Below, one piece after another: positions 18,501 through 24,422 of a stretch of DNA of 28,607 nucleotides (position 1 is the first letter of the stretch; every line of letters starts with the position of its first letter). The position numbers and the translations under genes are program-made. The stretch comes from a virus: the IMG/VR virus record IMGVR_UViG_3300030060_006069, positions 1-28,607 of that record; one strand, written 5' to 3'. The notes beneath the pieces are model-generated. The model was given only the letters and a program-made list of their open reading frames with translations. It was not told where the DNA came from and did not search any database.

Positions 18501-18846
18501 GTCAGATCCTATTGATATACGTACATTGTCAGGCTCAAGTGTTGCACCTGATTATATCAAACTCAACAGCAATGCAGTCTCAATGCCTGTGGCAAGTGTG
18601 TTTGATGTACCTGGCATGATGCTTGGTCTGATTACAAGATTGCGTGGTCAAATGAGGCCTTTGGTATATCTGCCAAATATAGACACATCCAGCACAGCAG
18701 TCACCCCATATGCAGTGACATACAAAAGAGTAGATGAGCATATGCTTGCAGTGTTGCAAGGTGACATATCAGTTGAGTCTGTCATTGGTGATGAGTTGAT
18801 TGATGAGGCATTGAGAGTCAGCACAATAGTTTTGAGAGAGGTTTGA
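15553..18846 (+). CDS. Large tail protein with sialidase-like Asp-box propeller
   Basis: 1097 aa from ATG 15553 (a TTG one codon upstream is less likely). Asp-box-type motifs SKDDGATW (about residue 208), SVDGGATF (about 275) and YSTDGLTF (about 389) mark blades of a sialidase-like beta-propeller in the N-terminal third. A lectin-like beta-sandwich may follow (about 500-680; TTDMSEGVIIRFRFDVSF and DVQVWFFN). The C-terminal part (YKRVDEHMLAVLQG, last ~60 residues) resembles parts of distal tail proteins. Propellers of this type bind or cut glycans, so this is the best candidate for surface recognition. I cannot confirm catalytic residues. Confidence 0.65.
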   Translation: MSTENTPNNIRGFVIPHDIDQTNINMTDSTFTQSGNRAGDPIPQQASALVLRATGEQTAGSDLQIRTNKSGHAGAKGEFVWIDNTVSSEPFGRDIPAHITGYDVADFGTSTSSYKYPNSIALDDGTLYVVVYAKEAAWLTPRIYAYHRSEDTDTYTAINIYAYPTTPSQTMRATTCKLPNGNLLLMFTVDDNQIGLADPRLNLRSYISKDDGATWSLLSDRVIDTSITLGTTGATYQVKGIKVAAVAGQVMLLVETFYNTSGGSTFQNRLWQFASVDGGATFTRVTTSNDFANGFYRVSLAVRKNSFVVSYIATVNESHYIEIPHAFYSIQSARTSSLFVDQTLTSNVASGTANALADGEMTMCIDDNDNIFVYYKLYGASNPTMVARYSTDGLTFNFFGNNIAQSYWYAINDTSGTVEMPKEINAIAVTGRVAIAHNYHTALTSDETLAVIFLGGYSTLTMPYLDSSPNTYKKAKWSSTYVPYNEPSTMSAFSIDGTGSDSISTGRLYVNTTAATYRLYKQSFTTDMSEGVIIRFRFDVSFGGTTTGDGRIVDIILGDGAQEYHARLRIGTASMQLYDVHGTSNIGSTMAISGVTEVIMAVANNDVQVWFFNAATVFNRRYTPGASSTTLTNGGAGITGADIIFGHGNVGATVRTYWHEFHVGVDVQTGEQMALAAPDLSAMLYPPSGQYIYVADGVRITTADGPAIINDEYNIKTRYTFGIDKVFYSNHPSTKTGWRSASVASGAIPAQEIVFDTLKDMQGSPFANYAGIAIHMQGLNAGQFKIYSKEGAGAYTLRATVDTRIQFFYNAQSNALIVSEFTQNGTYINFNECAGWSIEIKDDAAPATTYTKVVTNTEGALTRDGTRIPKTPVFYVEDTFSNTDPDTSDQFARLIPPNITIVINMTGAPTYDKIKIEFVSAENKDKYFSCSHLSIGPVVIPGQQYGRGRTISRDSGTVSEELLSGAIYSRNLRDSKRTLRVSWSDPIDIRTLSGSSVAPDYIKLNSNAVSMPVASVFDVPGMMLGLITRLRGQMRPLVYLPNIDTSSTAVTPYAVTYKRVDEHMLAVLQGDISVESVIGDELIDEALRVSTIVLREV

Positions 18847-18847
18847 T

Positions 18848-20560
18848 ATGTCTGAGTATCGTGACAGATGGATTGGCAAACAGCCAATTTTTTTGTTGAG
18901 TGTTGCATGGGGTGGTTACACATATAGATTTGCAACAAAGCCTGTGGTTTTGGTTGCATCAGGTGCAAGCTACAATTATGATAGTCATTTGGATGATCCA
19001 GAATACATACAAAAAAGTCGTGTTTTGGGTGCAGATTATGAAGCACTGAGTGTGCCATTTGCATTGTTTTTTGATGGTGTCAATATTGCTGATGAGTACA
19101 AAAAGGGCAATGTGCTTGACAATGCAGTCTGTGAGTTGGCATATGTGTTGGATGGTGAGACTGATTATGAGCAGAGAGTTGTTTTGGCCATAGGTAAAGC
19201 CAGTCAGCCTGTGTTTGGATATCCTGAGAGGTCAGTATCATATGTTGAGTTTGCACTTGAGTCAGATAGTTTTGTAATTACCAGGACATTGCTTGATGGT
19301 GTCAACAAGACTCATATTATTGATGAGGCTTTGCTTGGATTTACTGAGGCAGGATTTGCATCACTTGACCAGCGCAATTTTGGTAAGACAATACCTGTGA
19401 TTTTTGGCAGGTTGAAAACAGTTGATAGTGTTGATGTGCATCCAGTCCCTTTGTACTACATTGGACTTGATGCAGATTTAACTGATTTCAATTTCACATT
19501 GGCATGTCACAAGGTGATGAGTACAACAGCAGAGTGCAAAGATGGCAACACAAATGTTGATGATGGTGCTGTTTTGGATGCAGAGAATTTGTATTCTGAC
19601 TTTTTGGAATCAGGATTTTTGCAAAAAATAAATGAGCGTAATACAAGTTATTTGGCAGTGCCAAGCACATTTTCAGGTTCTAGTGTGATTACATCACCAT
19701 TGACAGATGACCAGTTGCAATATTGGGCTCAGGTTGAGAAGGGTATACAATCACCATTCTCAGATGATGTGTTGGAGGGTGGAGGAGATGTATGCATGTG
19801 GGCCTTGACAACAAGCAATGCAAACATTGACTATGCAGCATGGTACAATCTGAGGCAATATCTCAATCAATACAAATTTGCTGGTGTCATCAATGATGAG
19901 CAAATCACAGGTTTGGAATGGTTACAAGAGCACATTTTGCCATATTTGCCAGTTGAGATCATATTGTCAAAAGATGGATTGGCACCAAGATTGAATATGC
20001 TTGCATTGGGTGTTGATGTGCCTGTTGCAGATGTGATTGAGTCAAGTGCAGTGTTTTACAGACTAGGTGCAATGATTCCAATGTCAGAGCCTAGTGATAT
20101 TATCAATGAGGTCACAGTGAGATTTGCATGGGATGGTGCAAGACAATCATATATCTCAAAGGCCAAAGTGCAGGCAACAATGCCTGAGTACTCATCATCA
20201 TTTGGCTTTTTAGGCACACCAATTGCAATCACTGCATCTCAGTATGCAGTTGTATCACAACAGATATATGGTGCAAAAACAGCAACATTTGAGTTGGCAT
20301 ATGTGTATGACAGAGTAACAGCATTTAAGATTGCTCTTGATATGGTTAGATTCAAGTCAATGCCTCAGTACATTGCACAATATGCTGCATCTCCTGAATA
20401 TGGATTTTTGCAGCTTGGTGATGTGATTGAGTTGACTGATCTTGGCATCTCGATTGACAGACAAAAGGTGCAAGTCATCTCAAAAAAATGGAATATGACA
20501 CACTGGATTTTTGATTTAAGGATAGAACATAACCACATAGCAAACGTCAAACAGTTATAA
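18848..20560 (+). CDS. Tail hub / tip protein
   Basis: 570 aa. It is placed after the large tail protein, where the central tip hub of siphoviruses is expected. Sequence features fit: beta-rich N-terminus (RWIGKQPIFLLSVAWGGYTY), repeated short strands, and a C-terminal stretch with FLQLGDVIELTDLGISIDRQ followed by VQVISKKWNMTHWIFDLRIEH, which is common in the 'phage tail' hub domain that carries a late beta-barrel. No lysozyme domain is attached. ATG 18848 lies two bases after the previous stop. The call is moderate because no motif is unique to hubs. Confidence 0.6.
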   Translation: MSEYRDRWIGKQPIFLLSVAWGGYTYRFATKPVVLVASGASYNYDSHLDDPEYIQKSRVLGADYEALSVPFALFFDGVNIADEYKKGNVLDNAVCELAYVLDGETDYEQRVVLAIGKASQPVFGYPERSVSYVEFALESDSFVITRTLLDGVNKTHIIDEALLGFTEAGFASLDQRNFGKTIPVIFGRLKTVDSVDVHPVPLYYIGLDADLTDFNFTLACHKVMSTTAECKDGNTNVDDGAVLDAENLYSDFLESGFLQKINERNTSYLAVPSTFSGSSVITSPLTDDQLQYWAQVEKGIQSPFSDDVLEGGGDVCMWALTTSNANIDYAAWYNLRQYLNQYKFAGVINDEQITGLEWLQEHILPYLPVEIILSKDGLAPRLNMLALGVDVPVADVIESSAVFYRLGAMIPMSEPSDIINEVTVRFAWDGARQSYISKAKVQATMPEYSSSFGFLGTPIAITASQYAVVSQQIYGAKTATFELAYVYDRVTAFKIALDMVRFKSMPQYIAQYAASPEYGFLQLGDVIELTDLGISIDRQKVQVISKKWNMTHWIFDLRIEHNHIANVKQL

Positions 20561-20570
20561 GAGTGTTATC

Positions 20571-21164
20571 ATGATGTCAAAAGAGGTGATTATGCTGCCA
20601 CACATTTTGCAACGAGTCAAAAATCTTGGTCACAAGGTCTTTGAGGGTTCAAATTTTGATCTCAACATCATTGGTGAGAGATGCAGAGTTGACACCAATG
20701 CATTTGATGATGTTTTGCATGTGGTGTATCAAGTCTCAGGCCTTTGGCAGCATGAGCAATTTAAATGTACAACAGATCCTGGCTACTATTATTTACAAAA
20801 TCCTAGCAGAGTAAATGGCACAGCAATATTGATGGCAGGTCAGTACAGGTCATCTCATACAATTGGACTGCACAAAGGCAAATACAAAGCACTTGTGCAA
20901 AGGTCTCCAGTCAAAGTGTGGAGAGATCCAAACAGAGACAACCAGCATGATATTGATGCAAGCACAGTTGAGGAGGGTATATTTGGAATCAATATACATA
21001 AAGCAGGCACAGACAGTACAAGAGTTGATAAATGGTCAGCAGGCTGCACAGTAATTGCAAACTCAGCACATTATGAGAGGTTTATCAACTTATGTGAGGC
21101 ACAAGTTGCTGTAAATGGTTGGAGAGAGTTCACATATACTCTCATAGAGAGTCACAATGTATGA
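20571..21164 (+). CDS. L,D-transpeptidase-like lysin candidate
   Basis: 197 aa. The C-terminal part contains GINIHKAG (H143) and, 16 residues on, WSAGC (C159), the His...Ser-x-Gly-Cys layout of YkuD-type L,D-transpeptidases and of related phage wall proteins. It lacks the usual N-terminal signal sequence. Next to a holin-like gene, the likely role is cutting or remodelling peptidoglycan at lysis, though classic YkuD enzymes make bonds rather than break them. ATG 20571 has only GAG upstream; ATG 20592 has GAGG at five bases and could be the real start (190 aa). The stop overlaps the next gene by 8 bases. Confidence 0.6.
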   Translation: MMSKEVIMLPHILQRVKNLGHKVFEGSNFDLNIIGERCRVDTNAFDDVLHVVYQVSGLWQHEQFKCTTDPGYYYLQNPSRVNGTAILMAGQYRSSHTIGLHKGKYKALVQRSPVKVWRDPNRDNQHDIDASTVEEGIFGINIHKAGTDSTRVDKWSAGCTVIANSAHYERFINLCEAQVAVNGWREFTYTLIESHNV

Positions 21165-21624
21165 GATGATTACAGAGGTTTTGCTTAACGCTGGGCCAAT
21201 TGGTGCATTGGCTTTGTACATGATGTATCTCAACAACAAGCAAGAGAATAAGCATGACAATCAACAAATGATGTATCTGCAAAAAATTGAGAGTATGAGA
21301 TCAAATGATGAGTCATCCAGAGAGCAGCTGCAAACCAAATATGAGCAAAGAGAGGATGCATTGAGAGACAAATATGATAGTGTCATCTCAAAAATAGATA
21401 CTGAGAGACGTGACCAAGAGAAAGATATTGCAAATCAGATGGCCAAAGCCATTGAGAAAATAGACCAAATGAGCACACGTGTTGATACTTTGAATACCAG
21501 GTTTGATGACATTAACTCAAAAATAATGAACACCAACCAAAGGCTCATACAACTTGAGACACAAGTGCAACGTTTGGATGGTGTTCTTGATGGAATCAAG
21601 ACAGGCCTGTCTAGTCGTCAATAA
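21157..21624 (+). CDS. Holin-like membrane-anchored coiled-coil protein
   Basis: 155 aa. One N-terminal membrane segment (about residues 5-25: ITEVLLNAGPIGALALYMMY) is followed by a long charged coiled coil (30-150) with heptad-type Lys/Glu/Asp/Gln spacing. One N-terminal helix plus a charged cytoplasmic tail is the layout of BhlA/UviB-type holin-like proteins, but this tail is much longer. Overlap with the lysin gene supports a lysis cassette. Alternatives are a tail or membrane-anchoring protein. RBS GAGAG. Confidence 0.5.
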   Translation: MYEMITEVLLNAGPIGALALYMMYLNNKQENKHDNQQMMYLQKIESMRSNDESSREQLQTKYEQREDALRDKYDSVISKIDTERRDQEKDIANQMAKAIEKIDQMSTRVDTLNTRFDDINSKIMNTNQRLIQLETQVQRLDGVLDGIKTGLSSRQ

Positions 21625-21727
21625 AGACAGATGCCAATGAGACCATAAAGAGCAGCAACAAAAATGCAGCAAATATGTGGCTGTTGGCAATATCGTGCAT
21701 CATGTATGCAAAATCAAGAAAGGTCAT
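21611..21727 (-). CDS. Hidden 38-aa membrane protein
   Basis: Minus-strand ORF of 38 codons, ATG at 21727 to TAG at 21611. On that strand AGGAGATTCCC stands directly before the ATG, as good as any ribosome binding site in the window. The peptide starts MTFLDFAYMMHDIANSH and continues with one hydrophobic segment (IFAAFLLLLFMVSLASVFI) that should span the membrane. A sigma70-like promoter (TTGATA at 21777-21772, 18 bases, AATAAT at 21753-21748) lies upstream. It overlaps the 3' end of the holin-like gene on the other strand. Possible roles: antiholin, pinholin, or superinfection factor. Its function is not shown by sequence. Confidence 0.55.
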   Translation of the reverse strand: MTFLDFAYMMHDIANSHIFAAFLLLLFMVSLASVFIDD

Positions 21728-21852
21728 GGGAATCTCCTATTTTTTGTATTATTTATTTGACTATAGATAAATATCAATATATTATTGACTTACGTATATA
21801 ATAATGTAATATTATTTACACGTCAATACTTATATTCAAAAAAGGAGATAAT
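21728..21852. promoter_or_regulatory. Divergent early promoter region
   Basis: Very A/T-rich. Plus strand: TTGACT (21757-21762), 17 bases, TATTAT (21780-21785) is a good sigma70 promoter. A second TTGACT (21785-21790) lies 19 bases before TATTAT (21810-21815) and may be a tandem start. Minus strand: TTGATA (21777-21772), 18 bases, AATAAT (21753-21748) drives the 38-aa gene. The divergent elements overlap physically, so transcription in the two directions may compete. AAAAAGGAGATAAT before ATG 21853 is the ribosome binding site. Confidence 0.6.
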
Positions 21853-22257
21853 ATGGTATTTTTACAAATTCAATGTGTTGCTGGTGGCACATATACAATC
21901 AACTCAGGTGCAATCACATTGCTGATGCATGGCACAGATGGTGATTTTTGGGTGCTTATGAACAAACAAAGCATACAAATATCACAGTCAACATATAATG
22001 ATATGCAGGACTTCATTGATAAGATTGTAATCTATAGCAAGCCGATTGTAACAAAGACAGACAAAGTTGAGGATTTGCAATTTACTGTAAGAACAGCAAA
22101 TTGTTTGTCAAATGCTGATGTTGTGTATGTGCATCAGTTGTTGGAGATGACTCAAACTGATTTGCTCAAAATGAAAAACATGGGCAGAAAGTCATTGAAT
22201 GAAATTAGAGAAAAACTTGCAGACAAATATGATGCAAAACTCAAAGGAGACCAATAA
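21853..22257 (+). CDS. RNA polymerase alpha C-terminal-domain-like protein
   Basis: 134 aa. Residues 72-126 are clearly homologous to the bacterial RNA polymerase alpha subunit C-terminal domain: VEDLQFTVRTANCL aligns with VDDLELTVRSANCL of E. coli, and LLKMKNMGRKSLNEI with LLKTPNLGKKSLTEI. Residues matching the E. coli UP-element contacts are all present: R80 (R265), N83 (N268), C84 (C269), G111 (G296), K113 (K298), S114 (S299), E117 (E302). The alpha N-terminal assembly domain is absent; instead there is an unrelated ~60-aa, beta-looking domain. It is the first gene after the early promoter and overlaps the next, an HTH gene. Likely role: redirecting or blocking host polymerase at selected promoters. 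Confidence 0.88.
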   Translation: MVFLQIQCVAGGTYTINSGAITLLMHGTDGDFWVLMNKQSIQISQSTYNDMQDFIDKIVIYSKPIVTKTDKVEDLQFTVRTANCLSNADVVYVHQLLEMTQTDLLKMKNMGRKSLNEIREKLADKYDAKLKGDQ

Positions 22258-22556
22258 TGACAACCGAGAACAAAACAACCATGAGATATAAGTGCTTTTA
22301 TATGTGGTTCACAAAGCATTTTTTTGAACACAATAAGACTGAGATTGCAAACAAGATTGGTGTGACAAAACAAGTCATATCTCTGTGGGCAAAAGGCAGA
22401 CAAAAACCATCATTGGAATCACTGCACAATCTGTGTTTTGAGTCAGGTGTATTTGCTGACAAAGAAGATGCACAACGTGCATTTGATGATGCAGTCAAGG
22501 CATACATTAATGATATCAAATTAGCCAAGCACAAACTCACTGGAGATATATCATAA
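22257..22556 (+). CDS. Cro/XRE-like HTH protein, paralog A
   Basis: 99 aa. A canonical helix-turn-helix lies at about 26-48 (KTEIANKIGVTKQVISLWAK), then GRQKPSLESLHNLC, as in XRE/Cro family repressors. The C-terminal part is helical. Start overlaps the alpha-CTD gene (TAATG), so the two are co-translated. It is the clearest member of a five-protein family in this window sharing an HTH, a K/R-x-x-P turn and an 'I C' helix. Confidence 0.8.
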   Translation: MTTENKTTMRYKCFYMWFTKHFFEHNKTEIANKIGVTKQVISLWAKGRQKPSLESLHNLCFESGVFADKEDAQRAFDDAVKAYINDIKLAKHKLTGDIS

Positions 22557-22975
22557 TGAACAGCATCAACATCATCATTGATGGTCATCCAGTTGCTATG
22601 CCTAGACCGAGATTCTCTCGAACAGGTAGAACATACTACCCAAAAGAGATAACAACACACAAAGAGAATATCATTGCAGCAATCAAAAAGAGTATTGCTG
22701 CACATGGCTGGCAAAAACTTGCAAACAGAGTGCCAGTCAGTGTGACAATGCAGTTTGTGCATCCAAGAATCAAGCGTAATAAGTCAGAGCAAAGAGAATA
22801 TAAGACAACCAGGCCTGATGTGGATAACATTGCAAAGATGTATTTGGATTGCTGCACAAAGGCAGAGATTTGGCATGATGATAGTCAGGTTGTATTTTTG
22901 CAACTCTCAGACCATTATGCTGGTGTATATGAGCAAGCACATACAACAATCATCATCAAGGAGATAGAACAGTGA
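22556..22975 (+). CDS. rusA: RusA-type Holliday junction resolvase
   Basis: 139 aa, predicted to cut four-way junctions from phage recombination or branched replication DNA. The family signature is RPDVDNIAK (about 87-94) with D88 and D90, followed by KAEIWHDDSQV (D108/D109), matching the acidic catalytic residues of RusA. An N-terminal PRPRFSRTGRTYYPK segment also fits. ATG 22556 directly follows the HTH gene stop (TAATGA). The 3' end overlaps the GTG start of the next gene. Confidence 0.9.
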   Translation: MNSINIIIDGHPVAMPRPRFSRTGRTYYPKEITTHKENIIAAIKKSIAAHGWQKLANRVPVSVTMQFVHPRIKRNKSEQREYKTTRPDVDNIAKMYLDCCTKAEIWHDDSQVVFLQLSDHYAGVYEQAHTTIIIKEIEQ

Positions 22976-23592
22976 TACAACTACACAACAAAGACTGTCT
23001 TAATGCAATGCTTGAGATGGCAGACAATCAATTTGATCTTGCCATTGTAGATCCACCATATGGCATAGGTAGAGATGGCCATAAAGGTGATAAAAAACAT
23101 CACTGGAAAGCATACAAAAAAAAAGATTGGGACAACAGCATACCTTGTAAGGATTATTTTATACAACTAAAAAGAGTAAGTAAAAATCAAGTGATATGGG
23201 GTGGTAACTATTTTGTAATGTATTTATGTCCTTCTAAGGGCTGGTTATATTGGAATAAAGGACAGCCAGGGCTAACCATGTCAGATGGTGAATTAGCATA
23301 TACATCTTTCAATAGAGCATTACGAGAAGTAATAATAAACAGATGCCATATAAAAAAATATGGTGGCTCAATCCATCCAACACAAAAGCCAGTTGCTCTC
23401 TATAAATGGATTTTGCAAAACTATGCCAAATCAGGTGACACCATACTTGACACACATCTTGGCTCAGGCAGCATTGCCATTGCCTGTCATGACATGGGCT
23501 TTGATTTGGCAGCATATGAGATTGATGCAGAGTATTTTGCAGCAGCATCAAACAGACTCAAACAACATCAAAGACAACTCAAATTATTTTAG
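22972..23592 (+). CDS. DNA adenine methyltransferase 2
   Basis: 206 aa, start GTG 22972 with AAGGAGAT eight bases upstream. Motif IV DPPYG at 27-31, HPTQKP at 135-140 and SAM motif DTHLGSGS at 160-167 give a beta-class N6-adenine methyltransferase. The first 13 codons match methyltransferase 1 in 34 of 39 bases and the C-terminus ends in the same QLKLF, while the central part differs. Bases about 23090-23345 are more A/T-rich and use codons such as CTA and TTA that are rare in the neighbours, suggesting an acquired target-recognition segment. Confidence 0.9.
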   Translation: MIQLHNKDCLNAMLEMADNQFDLAIVDPPYGIGRDGHKGDKKHHWKAYKKKDWDNSIPCKDYFIQLKRVSKNQVIWGGNYFVMYLCPSKGWLYWNKGQPGLTMSDGELAYTSFNRALREVIINRCHIKKYGGSIHPTQKPVALYKWILQNYAKSGDTILDTHLGSGSIAIACHDMGFDLAAYEIDAEYFAAASNRLKQHQRQLKLF

Positions 23593-23603
23593 GAGGTATA
23601 AAG

Positions 23604-23852
23604 ATGAAACACACACACATCAAATATTGGTTTATAGCCAATGCACGTGGCATCACACAACAGCAGATTTGTGACCATGCTAATATTAACAATGGCATGA
23701 TGAGTCATTGGTTGACTGGCAAATCCAGACCAAATGCCAAAAACTGCATCATATTTTGCAAGGCCATATCAGAGATGACCAATGAGCCATTTGACAAATT
23801 GATAGTAACTCTCATGTATGCAATTGCTTGTGACATTGGCATTGAGTTATGA
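23604..23852 (+). CDS. Small HTH protein, paralog B
   Basis: 82 aa. AGGAGGTATAAAG before ATG 23604 is a strong start. HTH-like region about 14-38 (GITQQQICDHANINNGMMSHW), then LTGKSRPNAKNCIIFCKAI and a C-terminal helix. It matches the other paralogs in order and spacing. The stop overlaps the initiator gene start (ATGA). It may regulate the replication genes that follow, but no operator could be assigned. Confidence 0.7.
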   Translation: MKHTHIKYWFIANARGITQQQICDHANINNGMMSHWLTGKSRPNAKNCIIFCKAISEMTNEPFDKLIVTLMYAIACDIGIEL

Positions 23853-24412
23853 ACATGAGAAAGAAACACACTGAGCAGTTTGCTGCTACATATTTGGAGG
23901 ATTTTGCATACAAACAGAAAATGAGTGCAACAACATCATTGGTGTTTGATGCTCTCTTATTTCACTGCAAAATCATCCAACTGGATGCATCATACAGAGT
24001 GAGACAAACAAAATTTGTGAGTCAGCAAAAGATAGCTGCAATGATTGGCAAATCTGAAAGAACAGTTAGCAAAGCAATCAATGCTCTCAAAAAGATTCCA
24101 TCAGGATATATGCATCAAGATCAGTCAATATCTTTGTTGCAGGTCAAAAAAAATCAATATGGAAATGCTACATATACAATAGTAACCAACAAGCAAAATG
24201 TGCCTGATACTTCTTGTACGGATACAAAAAATGACGTGTTGGAACAAGAAGGTTTTGTACTTCCTACAAGAACACATGAGTTCGGGTATGAACAAGAACA
24301 CATGAGTTCGGGTATATATAAACAAAATAATAACAAAAATAACAAAATATTAACAAAGCAAAAAAATATAAAATTATCAATTCTGAATGAGTCAGATATT
24401 CCAAACTTCTAG
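23849..24412 (+). CDS. Replication initiator (lambda-O-like arrangement)
   Basis: 187 aa. A winged-helix DNA-binding domain is suggested by SQQKIAAMIGKSERTVSKAI (about 52-72) followed by a wing-like stretch. The rest is polar and Asn/Lys-rich, likely disordered, ending in a short C-terminal segment. The gene contains two 24-bp direct repeats read in different frames, so they are DNA sites rather than protein repeats. An initiator gene that contains its own iteron origin is the lambda O design. The following gene may be the helicase-loader counterpart. Function is inferred from this design. Confidence 0.7.
   Translation: MNMRKKHTEQFAATYLEDFAYKQKMSATTSLVFDALLFHCKIIQLDASYRVRQTKFVSQQKIAAMIGKSERTVSKAINALKKIPSGYMHQDQSISLLQVKKNQYGNATYTIVTNKQNVPDTSCTDTKNDVLEQEGFVLPTRTHEFGYEQEHMSSGIYKQNNNKNNKILTKQKNIKLSILNESDIPNF
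24266..24315 (+). repeat. Iterons: candidate replication origin
   Basis: Two identical 24-bp repeats, 24266-24289 and 24292-24315, are separated by two bases (period 26). Each contains the dyad GAAC-ACATGA-GTTC (24270-24283 and 24296-24309). Because 26 is not a multiple of three, the copies are read in different frames (RTHEFGY versus EHMSSGI), so identity is kept for the DNA. An A/T-rich stretch (24316-24380) follows directly and is a good unwinding element candidate. Confidence 0.7.
24316..24380. other. A/T-rich stretch next to iterons (candidate unwinding element)
   Basis: About 65 bases consisting almost only of A and T with scattered C and very few G (for example AACAAAATAATAACAAAAAT), within the initiator gene. 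It encodes the Asn/Lys-rich linker. In lambda-type origins such a segment next to the iterons melts first. Confidence 0.55.
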
Positions 24413-24422
24413 GAGATTCCAA

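Noticed and set aside
22257-22556. Lysogeny module because of Cro-like HTH
   Set aside because: No integrase, excisionase, attachment site or CI/Cro divergent operator arrangement is visible. HTH proteins alone do not show a temperate lifestyle.
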